Source of the DNA: Alphaproteobacteria bacterium
GTDB taxonomy: Bacteria > Pseudomonadota > Alphaproteobacteria > Puniceispirillales > Puniceispirillaceae
NCBI GenBank assembly: GCA_011525265.1
Contig: WTHV01000151.1
Location: forward strand, 1-35,181
Direction: 5' to 3'
DNA length: 35,181 nt
Under the pieces are notes generated by a model. That model ran no database searches. It was not told where the DNA came from and saw only the letters and a list, made by a program, of their open reading frames with translations. This document shows, one piece after another, positions 24,359 to 32,355 of the stretch. Positions within the stretch are counted from its first letter, which is position 1. Every line of letters begins with the position of its first letter. The translations under genes and the position numbers were made by a program.

Positions 24359-25668
24359 GTTTGCCAAGAGGGGTCTTAATTTCAGCGCCTAATTCTGGTG
24401 CAGGCAAAACAACGGTGATGCTTGGCTTATTGCGTGCGCTTCGCGATAGGGGCATGCAGGTGCAACCCTTTAAAAGTGGCCCTGATTATATTGACCCTGC
24501 CTTTCACCTCGCAGCCGCAGGTCGTCCCTCTTATAATCTTGATAGCTGGTCTATGTCTGAGGGGTTGATGGATGCGATTGCTGGCAAGGCTGAAGGGGCA
24601 GATATCATCTTGGCAGAAGGCTCAATGGGTTTGTTTGATGGCGTGGCTGGCCCGGGGGCATTTGGTCATGGCTCAACGGCTGAGACAGCTTTGCATTTTC
24701 ACTGGCCTGTCATTATGGTGCTAGATGTTGGCGGACAAGCCCAATCAGCTGCTGCCACTGCGCTTGGCTTTAAGACCTACTTTAAAGATTTGCCTTTTGC
24801 AGGCGTGATTTTAAATCGTGTGGCAAGCCCGCGTCATGAAAGATTAACACGTCTTGGTATGGAAAAAGCAGGCATTGAGGTGCTTGGTGTCTTGCCACGT
24901 CGCCGTGACCTTGCCTTGCCAGAACGTCACCTCGGTCTTATTCAGGCGGTGGAGCATCCTGATCTTGATAAGGCCATTGCTGGCTATGCGGAATTTCTGG
25001 CAGATAATGTTGATTTGGATAAAATCATTGCCGTTGCCCAGTCAGGGCATAAAGACAATGAGGGCGTCCTCCCACTTGCCCATCCGCCGGGACAGCGTAT
25101 TGCGCTTGCACGTGATGAGGCGTTTTCCTTTACCTATCCCCATTTGCTCAGCCATTGGCAAGATAGCGGGGCAGAGCTGTGTTTTTTCTCGCCGCTCGCT
25201 GATGAAATGCCAGATAAAGAGGCTGATGTGATTTGGTTGCCCGGCGGTTATCCAGAGCTTCATGCCGGGAAATTGGCAAATGCGCATAAGTGCTTTAACG
25301 CCATCCGCACCCATGCCAAAACACGCCCTGTTCATGGGGAATGTGGGGGCTATATGGCACTTGGTGAGGCGCTGATTGATAAAGAAGGTGTCTCTCATCC
25401 TATGCTGGGGCTTCTTGGGCTTGTGACAAGTTATGAGAAGCGTAAATTCCACCTTGGCTATCGCATGGCGACCTCTATCGCAAAGACATCCTTATTTGAT
25501 GAGGGGTCTGTATGGCGTGGTCATGAGTTCCATTATAGCCAAATTCTGACACAGCCAGATGAGGCTTTATTTTCAGTTGTCGATGCCACAGGTGATACGG
25601 TAAAAGAAACAGGCTCTGTTCGTGGTCATGTTACCGGAACATTCTTCCATATGATTGCAAAGGGATAA
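24355..25668 (+). CDS. cobB: Hydrogenobyrinic (cobyrinic) acid a,c-diamide synthase
   Basis: 437 residues. Glutamine-dependent amidation of the a and c acetates before cobalt insertion. N-terminal ATPase domain with SAPNSGAGKTT (10-20) and PFKSGPDYIDPAFH; C-terminal glutaminase domain with WLPGGYPELHA, nucleophile Cys330 in GECGGYMALG and GHVTGTFFHM. ATGA overlap with cobM and TAATG overlap with cobA. Confidence 0.95.
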   Translation: MSLPRGVLISAPNSGAGKTTVMLGLLRALRDRGMQVQPFKSGPDYIDPAFHLAAAGRPSYNLDSWSMSEGLMDAIAGKAEGADIILAEGSMGLFDGVAGPGAFGHGSTAETALHFHWPVIMVLDVGGQAQSAAATALGFKTYFKDLPFAGVILNRVASPRHERLTRLGMEKAGIEVLGVLPRRRDLALPERHLGLIQAVEHPDLDKAIAGYAEFLADNVDLDKIIAVAQSGHKDNEGVLPLAHPPGQRIALARDEAFSFTYPHLLSHWQDSGAELCFFSPLADEMPDKEADVIWLPGGYPELHAGKLANAHKCFNAIRTHAKTRPVHGECGGYMALGEALIDKEGVSHPMLGLLGLVTSYEKRKFHLGYRMATSIAKTSLFDEGSVWRGHEFHYSQILTQPDEALFSVVDATGDTVKETGSVRGHVTGTFFHMIAKG

Positions 25669-26408
25669 TGATGGCTGGTTTCGTTAGTTTTGTCAGCTCA
25701 GGGCCCGGTGACCCAGAATTATTGACCGTCAAGGCGGTTGAACGCCTGAAATCAGCCGATGCGATTTTATTTGATGATCTCTCATCAGGCCCGATTTTGA
25801 AATATGCTAAACGTGATGCTGATTTGGTTGGTGTTGGAAAGCGCGCTAATCGCCCGTCTCCAAAACAAGATGCTGTCAGCCAATTGTTGTTAGAACACGC
25901 CCAAAATGGCGGTCATATTGTCAGGTTGAAATCTGGTGATAGCGGTCTGTTTGGACGCTTGGAAGAAGAGCTAACAGTTTTGCGGAACGCCGGTATTCGG
26001 TATGAGATTATCCCCGGTGTGTCATCTGCGTTTGCGGCAGCTGCGGCGGCAGGTATTCCGCTGACAAGACGCCTTAATGCGCGCCGTATCCAATTTGTCA
26101 CAGGTCATGATGTGACAGGCGAATTGCCTGAGAATTTGAATCTTGCCGCCTTGGCTGATCCCATGGCAACCACGGTGGTTTTCATGGGCAAACGCACATT
26201 TGGCAAGATGCAGAAAATGCTGCAAGATTATGGCCTGCCAGCTGATACACCTGCTTTATTAGCAGAAGCGGTTGCCACATCTGAGCAGAAATTAACGCGT
26301 ACAACTATGGGTGAGCTTGCTGCCCACTTAGCACAAGAGACCTCGCCAAATCCCGCTCTAATTCTTTATGGGCCATTGGCAGACATGGATGAGGGTGATG
26401 ATGATTGA
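25668..26408 (+). CDS. cobA: Uroporphyrinogen-III C-methyltransferase (SUMT)
   Basis: 246 residues (245 if the second ATG at 25671 is used). Makes precorrin-2 from uroporphyrinogen III with two SAM, the entry step of the pathway. SSGPGDPELLTVKAVERL, ILFDDLSSGPIL, RLKSGDSGLFGRLEEE and PGVSSAFAAAAAAGIPLT mark the SUMT family. There is no siroheme-synthase (CysG) N-terminal domain, so it is dedicated to corrin synthesis. The stop overlaps the cobF start. Confidence 0.95.
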   Translation: MMAGFVSFVSSGPGDPELLTVKAVERLKSADAILFDDLSSGPILKYAKRDADLVGVGKRANRPSPKQDAVSQLLLEHAQNGGHIVRLKSGDSGLFGRLEEELTVLRNAGIRYEIIPGVSSAFAAAAAAGIPLTRRLNARRIQFVTGHDVTGELPENLNLAALADPMATTVVFMGKRTFGKMQKMLQDYGLPADTPALLAEAVATSEQKLTRTTMGELAAHLAQETSPNPALILYGPLADMDEGDDD

Positions 26409-27171
26409 GCTCTGTCTTGTTGGCATTGGCACAGGCAATCCTGATCATGTCACCATGCAGGCTATTTCGGCATTACGGTCTGTTGATATCATCATTGTGC
26501 CACGCAAAGGTGATAAGAAAAGCGACTTAGCTGATTTGCGTCATCAGATTTGTGAGACATTGCTTGGCGATGACAGCCCGCCTTTGTTTGAATTTGATTT
26601 GCCTGTGCGCGATGATAAGAAGGCCTATTTTTCAGCTGTGGATGACTGGCATGATGCCATTGCCGCTGTCTGGCAAGAGGCGATAGATACCGCGGCGGAT
26701 AATTTGCAAAAACCCGTATCATCAGTTGGGCTTCTCATCTGGGGTGACCCGTCCTTATATGATAGCTCTTTGCGCATTGCCTCGCGCCTGTCGCCTGAGC
26801 CGAACATCACGATGATACCAGGGATTACATCAGTGCAAGCTTTGACCGCAGGCCATAAGATACCAGTGAATGAAATTGGCAAACCCTTTATGGTTACCAC
26901 TGGTCGGCAATTGCGTGATAGCGGCTTTCCAGATGATGCTGATACCATCATTGTGATGCTTGATGGGCATTGTGCGTTTCAAACGCTTGATAGGAAGGCC
27001 TATCATATTTGGTGGGGCGCCTATCTTGGGATGGAGAATGAAATCCTGATAGAGGGCGCTTTGCATGAGGTTTGTGATAAGATTATCGAAACACGCCAAT
27101 TAGCACGTACAGCGCATGGGTGGTTGATGGATTGTTATATGCTGCGGCGGCTTGGCAAAAAAGAGGAATAA
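26401..27171 (+). CDS. cobF: Precorrin-6A synthase (deacetylating), C1-methyltransferase
   Basis: 256 residues from ATG 26401 (GAGG with 6-nt spacing upstream); longer frames lie inside cobA. N-terminal LCLVGIGTGNPDHVTMQA, IIVPRKGDKKSDLADLR, LIWGDPSLYDSSLRIA and PGITSVQALTAGHKIP are typical CobF. CobF occurs only in the aerobic pathway, supporting the CobG-based call. Four nt before the SDR gene. Confidence 0.94.
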   Translation: MIELCLVGIGTGNPDHVTMQAISALRSVDIIIVPRKGDKKSDLADLRHQICETLLGDDSPPLFEFDLPVRDDKKAYFSAVDDWHDAIAAVWQEAIDTAADNLQKPVSSVGLLIWGDPSLYDSSLRIASRLSPEPNITMIPGITSVQALTAGHKIPVNEIGKPFMVTTGRQLRDSGFPDDADTIIVMLDGHCAFQTLDRKAYHIWWGAYLGMENEILIEGALHEVCDKIIETRQLARTAHGWLMDCYMLRRLGKKEE

Positions 27172-27175
27172 AATA

Positions 27176-28045
27176 ATGAGCGCAGGGCGTATATTTATTT
27201 TTGGGCTTGGCTATGTCGGACAACATCTAGGCCACGCGCTTGCCGCGCAAGGCTGGCATATTACGGGCACAACAAGGCGGCCTGAGTTACTGCGCAGTCA
27301 GCTGCCATCTGATTGGGATATTCTGGCATTTCAAGATGATGCGCCAATGGCCGATTTATCAGACCATCTTGCTAAGGCCACCCATCTTATCACCACAATC
27401 TCAGCGATTGGCGGCTATGATCCTGTGATGCGCCATCATGCAAAAGAGCTTGCCGCATTTGATGGCTGGGCAGGCTATGTGTCCGCCACATCTGTTTATC
27501 CCGATCAAAAAGACGGGTTTGTTGATGAAAGCGTACCAGCGGCCCCTGCTACCAAAAGAGGGCAGGCCCGCCTTGAGGCAGAAAATTTATGGCTAGAGGT
27601 CTGCAAGGCAGAGATTTTGCGTGTTGCAGGTATTTATGGCCCACAGCGCAATGCCATTCGCGCGCTCTTGGATGGCAAAGCGCGCATTATCGAAAAAGAT
27701 GGGCAATTGTCAAATCGCATTCACCAAAGTGATATTACGTCAATTATATTGGCCGCGATGGCAAAACCGCGTGCGGGGCGCATCATTAATTTATGTGATG
27801 ATGAGCCAGCGGCACAAGGTGATGTGGTACGTTTTGCGGCTAAGCTTCTTGATGTTGAGCCGCCAACGCCTGTGGCCTTTGAGGATGCTGACCTGACGCC
27901 AATGGCACGGTCATTTTACGTCTCAAAGCGTAAATTGAAATCATCACTTGTCGGGCCCGAATTAGGGGTGAATTTGCGCTATCCTACCTATCGCGAAGGC
28001 TTGAGGGCTTTGTTGGAATTTGAAGTGGCAAAGGGCAAATCGTGA
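27176..28045 (+). CDS. NAD(P)-binding atypical SDR (YeeZ-like) of unknown role
   Basis: 289 residues from ATG 27176 with GAGGAA upstream, 4 nt after cobF, so it is probably co-transcribed with the cob genes. Rossmann glycine motif IFGLGYVGQHLGHAL at the N-terminus, then SATSVYPDQKDGFVDES and RIHQSDITSIILAAM, as in extended or atypical SDRs such as YeeZ. The YxxxK active-site pair of classical SDRs is not evident. I know of no cobalamin step for this family. It may act elsewhere and simply share the transcript. Confidence 0.85.
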   Translation: MSAGRIFIFGLGYVGQHLGHALAAQGWHITGTTRRPELLRSQLPSDWDILAFQDDAPMADLSDHLAKATHLITTISAIGGYDPVMRHHAKELAAFDGWAGYVSATSVYPDQKDGFVDESVPAAPATKRGQARLEAENLWLEVCKAEILRVAGIYGPQRNAIRALLDGKARIIEKDGQLSNRIHQSDITSIILAAMAKPRAGRIINLCDDEPAAQGDVVRFAAKLLDVEPPTPVAFEDADLTPMARSFYVSKRKLKSSLVGPELGVNLRYPTYREGLRALLEFEVAKGKS

Positions 28046-28074
28046 TAGCAGACATAGCAGCTAGAGGCATTGGC

Positions 28075-28512
28075 TTACTTATCTGTCCCGGGGTCTAATA
28101 AGGCTAGCAGGTCTAGCAAGGTTTCATATTTGTCCTGCCCAAGACGCGTTTTAAAGTCAGCAACAATTTGTGCTGTTTGTGCCGCGCGGTCATCAATGAT
28201 CTTTTGACCGGTGCGCGTGATTTCAATAATTTGGCGCCGCCTATCTGTCGTATCTCGCGTTTGTGTTACGAGCCCCTTTGTGCGCAAGGTTGAGGCAATG
28301 CGGGTGAGGCTTGGAAAAAGCAAGCTGGACCTATCAGCAAGTGTCTTTGTATCCATCGGGCCATAGTCTGCTAAAACACGCAAAACACGCCATTGCTGTT
28401 CTGTGATGCCAGTCTGTGAGAGCATATCGCGAATAGGCCCCATCACACCCTCGCGCGCACGGATAAGCGCAATAGGCAATGATCGTGATGTTGGCGGCAA
28501 TATGTTTGTCAT
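28075..28512 (-). CDS. hpaR: MarR-family regulator of homoprotocatechuate degradation
   Basis: 145 residues from ATG 28512 (GAGGG 5 nt upstream; a TTG at 28524 is less likely). Begins with helices ALIRAREGVMGPIRDML, then the winged helix-turn-helix TEQQWRVLRVLADYGPMDTK..LADRSSLLFPSLTRI and the wing RDTTDRRRQIIEIT. It closely follows the HpaR/HpcR pattern, which represses the meta-cleavage operon until the aromatic substrate binds. It is divergent from hpaF with a 108-nt shared control region. Confidence 0.88.
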   Translation of the reverse strand: MTNILPPTSRSLPIALIRAREGVMGPIRDMLSQTGITEQQWRVLRVLADYGPMDTKTLADRSSLLFPSLTRIASTLRTKGLVTQTRDTTDRRRQIIEITRTGQKIIDDRAAQTAQIVADFKTRLGQDKYETLLDLLALLDPGTDK

Positions 28513-28538
28513 AGAAACCCTCAATTTTCCCCGATATA

Positions 28539-28568
28539 ATTATGGCACCACAGGGCAACTATTGACAA
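28539..28568 (-). promoter_or_regulatory. Predicted hpaR promoter
   Basis: Minus strand TTGTCA (28563-28568), 18-nt spacer, CATAAT (28539-28544). The -35 overlaps the plus-strand TTGACA/ATAACA area, so hpaR and the hpa operon share their control region. Confidence 0.45.
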
Positions 28569-28611
28569 TAACACAGTTTCTTATTTACGGTCATAATAAT
28601 TAACATGTTAA
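28568..28611 (+). promoter_or_regulatory. Predicted hpa operon promoter with HpaR-like operator
   Basis: ATAACA (28568-28573), 18-nt spacer and CATAAT (28592-28597). The perfect 12-bp palindrome TTAACATGTTAA (28600-28611) covers the expected start site and runs into the AAGGA ribosome site of hpaF. The size and AT-rich symmetry fit a MarR-type operator, and the regulator gene is next door. Confidence 0.55.
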
Positions 28612-28620
28612 GGATTAATG

Positions 28621-29010
28621 ATGGCGCATTTTCACATCGACTATTCTGCAAACCTTGAAACAATCATTGATATGACAGCGTTATGCGAGGCAATCCGCGC
28701 CTGTGCAGCGGCTAGTGAGACATTCCCCACAGCAGGTGTTCGTGTGCGTGCAACGCGCGTGGATCATTATGCGATGGCAGATGGTCATAAGGCTCATGGT
28801 TTTATTGATATGTCTGTGCGACTTCGTGCGGGGCGTACTGATGAGGTGAAACAGCAAGCAATGGCAGAGATTTTTGCAACATTAAAAGACTTCACCGCAC
28901 AGGCTATGGAAACCCATTCCATCGCCATTTCAGCAGAGATGCGTGATATTGATGCTGACCTGTCACCGAAATTTGGCAATGTACGCGACCATATGGAGGG
29001 CACGCAATGA
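28621..29010 (+). CDS. hpaF: 5-carboxymethyl-2-hydroxymuconate isomerase (CHMI), catalytic Pro-1 replaced by Ala
   Basis: 129 residues from ATG 28621 (AAGGA 6 nt upstream; ATG 28618 is too close to it). Matches HpcD/HpaF along its length: FPTAGVRVRA, VDHYAMADGHKAHGF, a GR near residue 71 and QQAMAEI. It should ketonise 5-carboxymethyl-2-hydroxymuconate to 5-oxopent-3-ene-1,2,5-tricarboxylate. The residue exposed after Met removal is Ala (MAHFHI), whereas the tautomerase superfamily normally has the catalytic proline there. First gene of the hpa operon; ATGA overlap with hpaE. Confidence 0.85.
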   Translation: MAHFHIDYSANLETIIDMTALCEAIRACAAASETFPTAGVRVRATRVDHYAMADGHKAHGFIDMSVRLRAGRTDEVKQQAMAEIFATLKDFTAQAMETHSIAISAEMRDIDADLSPKFGNVRDHMEGTQ

Positions 29011-30518
29011 GCGTTTTAGATGAAAATATTAAAAAGCTTGAAGGCTATCTTGCTCGCTTTAAAGATACAGGCATTTTAAATCGTATCGCAGGCCAAGATG
29101 TGGTGGGATCGCAAGGGGCGTTCCAGACAATTTCACCTGTTGATAAATCTGTTATTTGTGATGTTGCCCATGGTGATGCCACAGATATTGATGCTGCAGC
29201 AAGTGCTGCCCATGATGCTTTTGCGGCGTGGCGTGATATGCCAGCAGAAGAGCGCAAGAGCATTTTGATCCGCATTGCTGATGCCATTGAGGCACGCGCA
29301 GAAGAGATTGCGCTTTGCGAATGTTGGGATACAGGACAGGCTTTTAAATTTATGTCAAAGGCCGCTTTGCGTGGGGCAGAGAATTTCCGCTATTTTGCTG
29401 ATCAAGTGGTTCAAGCGCGTGATGGTCAACATTTGAAATCGCCGACATTGATGAATGTCACCACAAGAGTCCCCATTGGCCCTGTTGGTGTTATCACGCC
29501 TTGGAATACCCCGTTCATGCTATCAACATGGAAGATTGCGCCTGCCCTTGCGGCTGGTTGTACAGTTGTCCATAAGCCTGCCGAAGCCTCCCCACTTACG
29601 GCGCGTTTGCTTGTTGAGATTGCCGAGGAAGCTGGTTTGCCAAAAGGTGTATTAAATACCGTTAATGGCTTTGGCGAAGTGGCAGGTAAGGCACTTTGTG
29701 AACATCCCAAGATTAAGGCTATTGCCTTTGTTGGTGAAAGCCGCACAGGTAGCCTCATCACCAAACAAGGGGCAGATACCCTAAAGCGCAATCACCTTGA
29801 ATTAGGGGGCAAAAACCCCGTGATTGTATTTGATGATGCAGACCTAGAACGCGCACTTGATGCAGCTATTTTCATGATCTATTCCATCAATGGGGAGCGC
29901 TGTACCTCATCATCTCGGCTGTTGGTTCAAGACACAATCCAAGAGGCGTTTGAGGCCAAATTAATAGAGCGTGTGAATCATATCACAGTTGGCCACCCGC
30001 TTGATCCCAAGACAGAAGTTGGCCCACTTGTCAGCCAAGAGCATTTTGACAAGGTGACAAGCTATTTTGAAATTGCAAAACAAGATGGTGCGACAATTGC
30101 GGCAGGAGGTAGAGCGGTCGGTGATGAAGGGTATTTCATCCGCCCGACTTTATTCACAAAGGCGCATAATAAAATGCGTATTGCACAAGAGGAAATCTTT
30201 GGCCCTGTTCTTACCTCGATTGCTTTTTCAACCGAAGAAGAGGCTCTTGCGATTGCCAATGATACGGCCTATGGCTTAACAGGTTATGTATGGACAAATG
30301 ATTTGACCCGCGCTTTGCGCTTTACTGATAAGCTAGAAGCTGGAATGATTTGGGTTAATTCTGAAAATGTCCGTCACCTGCCAACACCATTTGGCGGCGT
30401 CAAAGCAAGCGGCATTGGCCGTGATGGCGGTGATTGGTCATTTGAGTTTTATATGGAGCAAAAGCATATTGGTTTTGCAACTGGTCAGCATAAAATCACA
30501 AAATTGGGAGCATTGTAA
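29007..30518 (+). CDS. hpaE: 5-carboxymethyl-2-hydroxymuconate semialdehyde dehydrogenase
   Basis: 503 residues of the NAD-dependent aldehyde dehydrogenase superfamily. Catalytic set visible: Asn167 (PWNTPF), Lys190 (HKPAEASP), Glu265 (LELGGKNP) and nucleophile Cys299 (NGERCTSSSR). The HpaE/HpcC assignment comes from the C-terminal HLPTPFGGVKASGIGRDGG pattern and from its place between the isomerase and the extradiol dioxygenase. It oxidises the ring-opened semialdehyde. ATGA overlap upstream, TAATG overlap with hpaD. Confidence 0.92.
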   Translation: MSVLDENIKKLEGYLARFKDTGILNRIAGQDVVGSQGAFQTISPVDKSVICDVAHGDATDIDAAASAAHDAFAAWRDMPAEERKSILIRIADAIEARAEEIALCECWDTGQAFKFMSKAALRGAENFRYFADQVVQARDGQHLKSPTLMNVTTRVPIGPVGVITPWNTPFMLSTWKIAPALAAGCTVVHKPAEASPLTARLLVEIAEEAGLPKGVLNTVNGFGEVAGKALCEHPKIKAIAFVGESRTGSLITKQGADTLKRNHLELGGKNPVIVFDDADLERALDAAIFMIYSINGERCTSSSRLLVQDTIQEAFEAKLIERVNHITVGHPLDPKTEVGPLVSQEHFDKVTSYFEIAKQDGATIAAGGRAVGDEGYFIRPTLFTKAHNKMRIAQEEIFGPVLTSIAFSTEEEALAIANDTAYGLTGYVWTNDLTRALRFTDKLEAGMIWVNSENVRHLPTPFGGVKASGIGRDGGDWSFEFYMEQKHIGFATGQHKITKLGAL

Positions 30519-31501
30519 TGCCCGTACCTGCGCCAAATCTCTATCCTGATTTTAACACAATACGCCTCAGCCATCTGTGCTTGAATGTTGCTGATCTGGG
30601 CGTATCAAAAACCTTTTACACAGATATCCTTGGGATGCAGGTAACAGATGAAACTGACAGCCATATCTATTTGCGCGCGATGGAAGAACGTGGTCACCAT
30701 TGTGTGATTTTACAGAAATCAGATCAGCCAGGCACGGTTGAGGTTCTCGGTTTTAAGACGTTTGATGAGGATGATGTTGATCGCGCTGAAGCCTATTTCA
30801 AGGCAAAAGGGCGCCCAACACAATGGGTGGAACGCCCTTATCAAGGCAAAACACTGCTGACATCTGATAATATGGGCATACCGCTTGAGTTTTATCATAA
30901 GATGGATCGCCTTGCGCCAATTCATCAAAACTATGCGCTATATCGCGGTGTAAAGCCCTTGCGTATCGATCATTTTAATTGCTTTAGCCATGATGTTGAT
31001 GCCTCTGTGGCATTTTATTCAGATTTCGGTTTCCGCGTTACAGAATATACCGAAGATGAAAAGAGCAAAAAATTATGGGCAGCATGGATGCACCGTAAAG
31101 GTGGTGTTCATGATATGGCTTTTACAAATGGCACAGGCCCGCGTATGCACCATGTCGCCTTTTGGGTGCCAACGCCATTGAATATCATTGATTTGCTTGA
31201 TTTGATGGCCACCACCGGTTATGTCGCGAATATTGAGCGTGGGCCCGGTCGCCATGGTATCTCGAACGCCTTTTTCTTATATATTCTAGATCCAGATGGG
31301 CACAGAATCGAGATTTATTGCTCAGACTATCAAACAGTCGATCCAGACCTTGAGCCTATTAAATGGGATTTAACTGACCCGCAAAGGCAAACGCTATGGG
31401 GCGCTGCTGCACCAGAAAGCTGGTTCAAGCATGGCACAAAATTTGTGGGTGTTGATACAAAAGAGTCGGACATTACAGCAAGTCCGATAATCGCCCCATG
31501 A
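30518..31501 (+). CDS. hpaD: Homoprotocatechuate (3,4-dihydroxyphenylacetate) 2,3-dioxygenase, vicinal oxygen chelate fold
   Basis: 327 residues, two VOC modules. By alignment from memory to the Brevibacterium enzyme, the metal ligands are His152 (RIDHFN), His212 (PRMHHVAF) and Glu265 (HRIEIY). The acid/base His198 (VHDMAF), Tyr255 (LYILD), His246 and Arg241 (ERGPGRHG) are kept. The position equivalent to Arg293, one of the residues near the substrate carboxylate, is Gln291 (QRQTLWG). It opens the catechol ring between C2 and C3. It is unlike the unrelated E. coli HpaD fold. ATGA overlap with the next gene. Confidence 0.92.
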   Translation: MPVPAPNLYPDFNTIRLSHLCLNVADLGVSKTFYTDILGMQVTDETDSHIYLRAMEERGHHCVILQKSDQPGTVEVLGFKTFDEDDVDRAEAYFKAKGRPTQWVERPYQGKTLLTSDNMGIPLEFYHKMDRLAPIHQNYALYRGVKPLRIDHFNCFSHDVDASVAFYSDFGFRVTEYTEDEKSKKLWAAWMHRKGGVHDMAFTNGTGPRMHHVAFWVPTPLNIIDLLDLMATTGYVANIERGPGRHGISNAFFLYILDPDGHRIEIYCSDYQTVDPDLEPIKWDLTDPQRQTLWGAAAPESWFKHGTKFVGVDTKESDITASPIIAP

Positions 31502-32355
31502 TGCGCTTTACCACTTTTTCTGTCGATGGCAGATTTTATTATGGCGCGGTTACGGATGAGGGGATGATTGCCCTGAATGATAGATTCCCGCAATGGCCGA
31601 CTTTGCGTGATGTTATAGAGGCAGGCGGTTTGGGTGAATTGACAAAGGAAGCTGAGGGCGCGCTCATCACCCATAAAGCGTTTCAGTTTGAGATGGTCAT
31701 GCCAAATGCCAGACGTATTTTGTGCGTTGGTGTGAATTTTCCTGATCGAAATGCCGAATATAAAGATGGCAGTGAACAGCCAAAATATATGTCACTATTC
31801 CCGCGCTTTGCCTCTGGTTTTACAGGTCACAACCAGCCTTTGATCAGACCGCCTGAAAGTCACCAATTAGATTATGAAGGTGAGGTGGCGATTGTAATTG
31901 GCAAAAGGGGTCGTCGTATCTCACAAGAGGCCGCTTATGACCATATTGCGGCTTTGACCATTTGTAATGAAGGCACAATTCGTGATTGGGTGCGCCATGC
32001 TAAATTCAATGTCACGCAAGGCAAAAATTGGGATAAGTCAGGTGCGATTGGCCCATGGCTTGTGCCATTTACCGATGCTTCTCAGCTTGATGATGCGCGT
32101 ATTGTAACACGGGTGAATGGTGAGGTGCGCCAAGATGATAAACTGCGGCGCATGATGCACCCTATTCGCCGCGAGATCGAATATATCTCAACCTTCATGA
32201 CGCTTGAAGCAGGTGATATCATTGTCACAGGCACGCCAACAGGCTCTGGTGCGCGTTTAGACCCACCACAATATTTGAAGCCAGGTGATATTGTTGAAGT
32301 TGAAGTAAATGGCATTGGCACTTTGCGTAATATGATTGAGGATGAACAGCTATGA
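31498..32355 (+). CDS. hpaG: Fumarylacetoacetate-hydrolase-family enzyme (HpaG/HpcE type decarboxylase/isomerase)
   Basis: 285 residues, single FAH domain (the enterobacterial HpaG is a two-domain fusion of about 430). Metal ligands Glu127 and Glu129 (DYEGEVAIVIG) and probably Glu158 (CNEGTIRDW), then GAIGPWLVP and the C-terminal TGTPTGSGARLDPP. Expected reaction: decarboxylation of 5-oxopent-3-ene-1,2,5-tricarboxylate and isomerisation to 2-oxohept-4-ene-1,7-dioate. ATGA overlaps on both sides. Other FAH-family hydrolase activities cannot be excluded by sequence alone. Confidence 0.85.
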   Translation: MMRFTTFSVDGRFYYGAVTDEGMIALNDRFPQWPTLRDVIEAGGLGELTKEAEGALITHKAFQFEMVMPNARRILCVGVNFPDRNAEYKDGSEQPKYMSLFPRFASGFTGHNQPLIRPPESHQLDYEGEVAIVIGKRGRRISQEAAYDHIAALTICNEGTIRDWVRHAKFNVTQGKNWDKSGAIGPWLVPFTDASQLDDARIVTRVNGEVRQDDKLRRMMHPIRREIEYISTFMTLEAGDIIVTGTPTGSGARLDPPQYLKPGDIVEVEVNGIGTLRNMIEDEQL

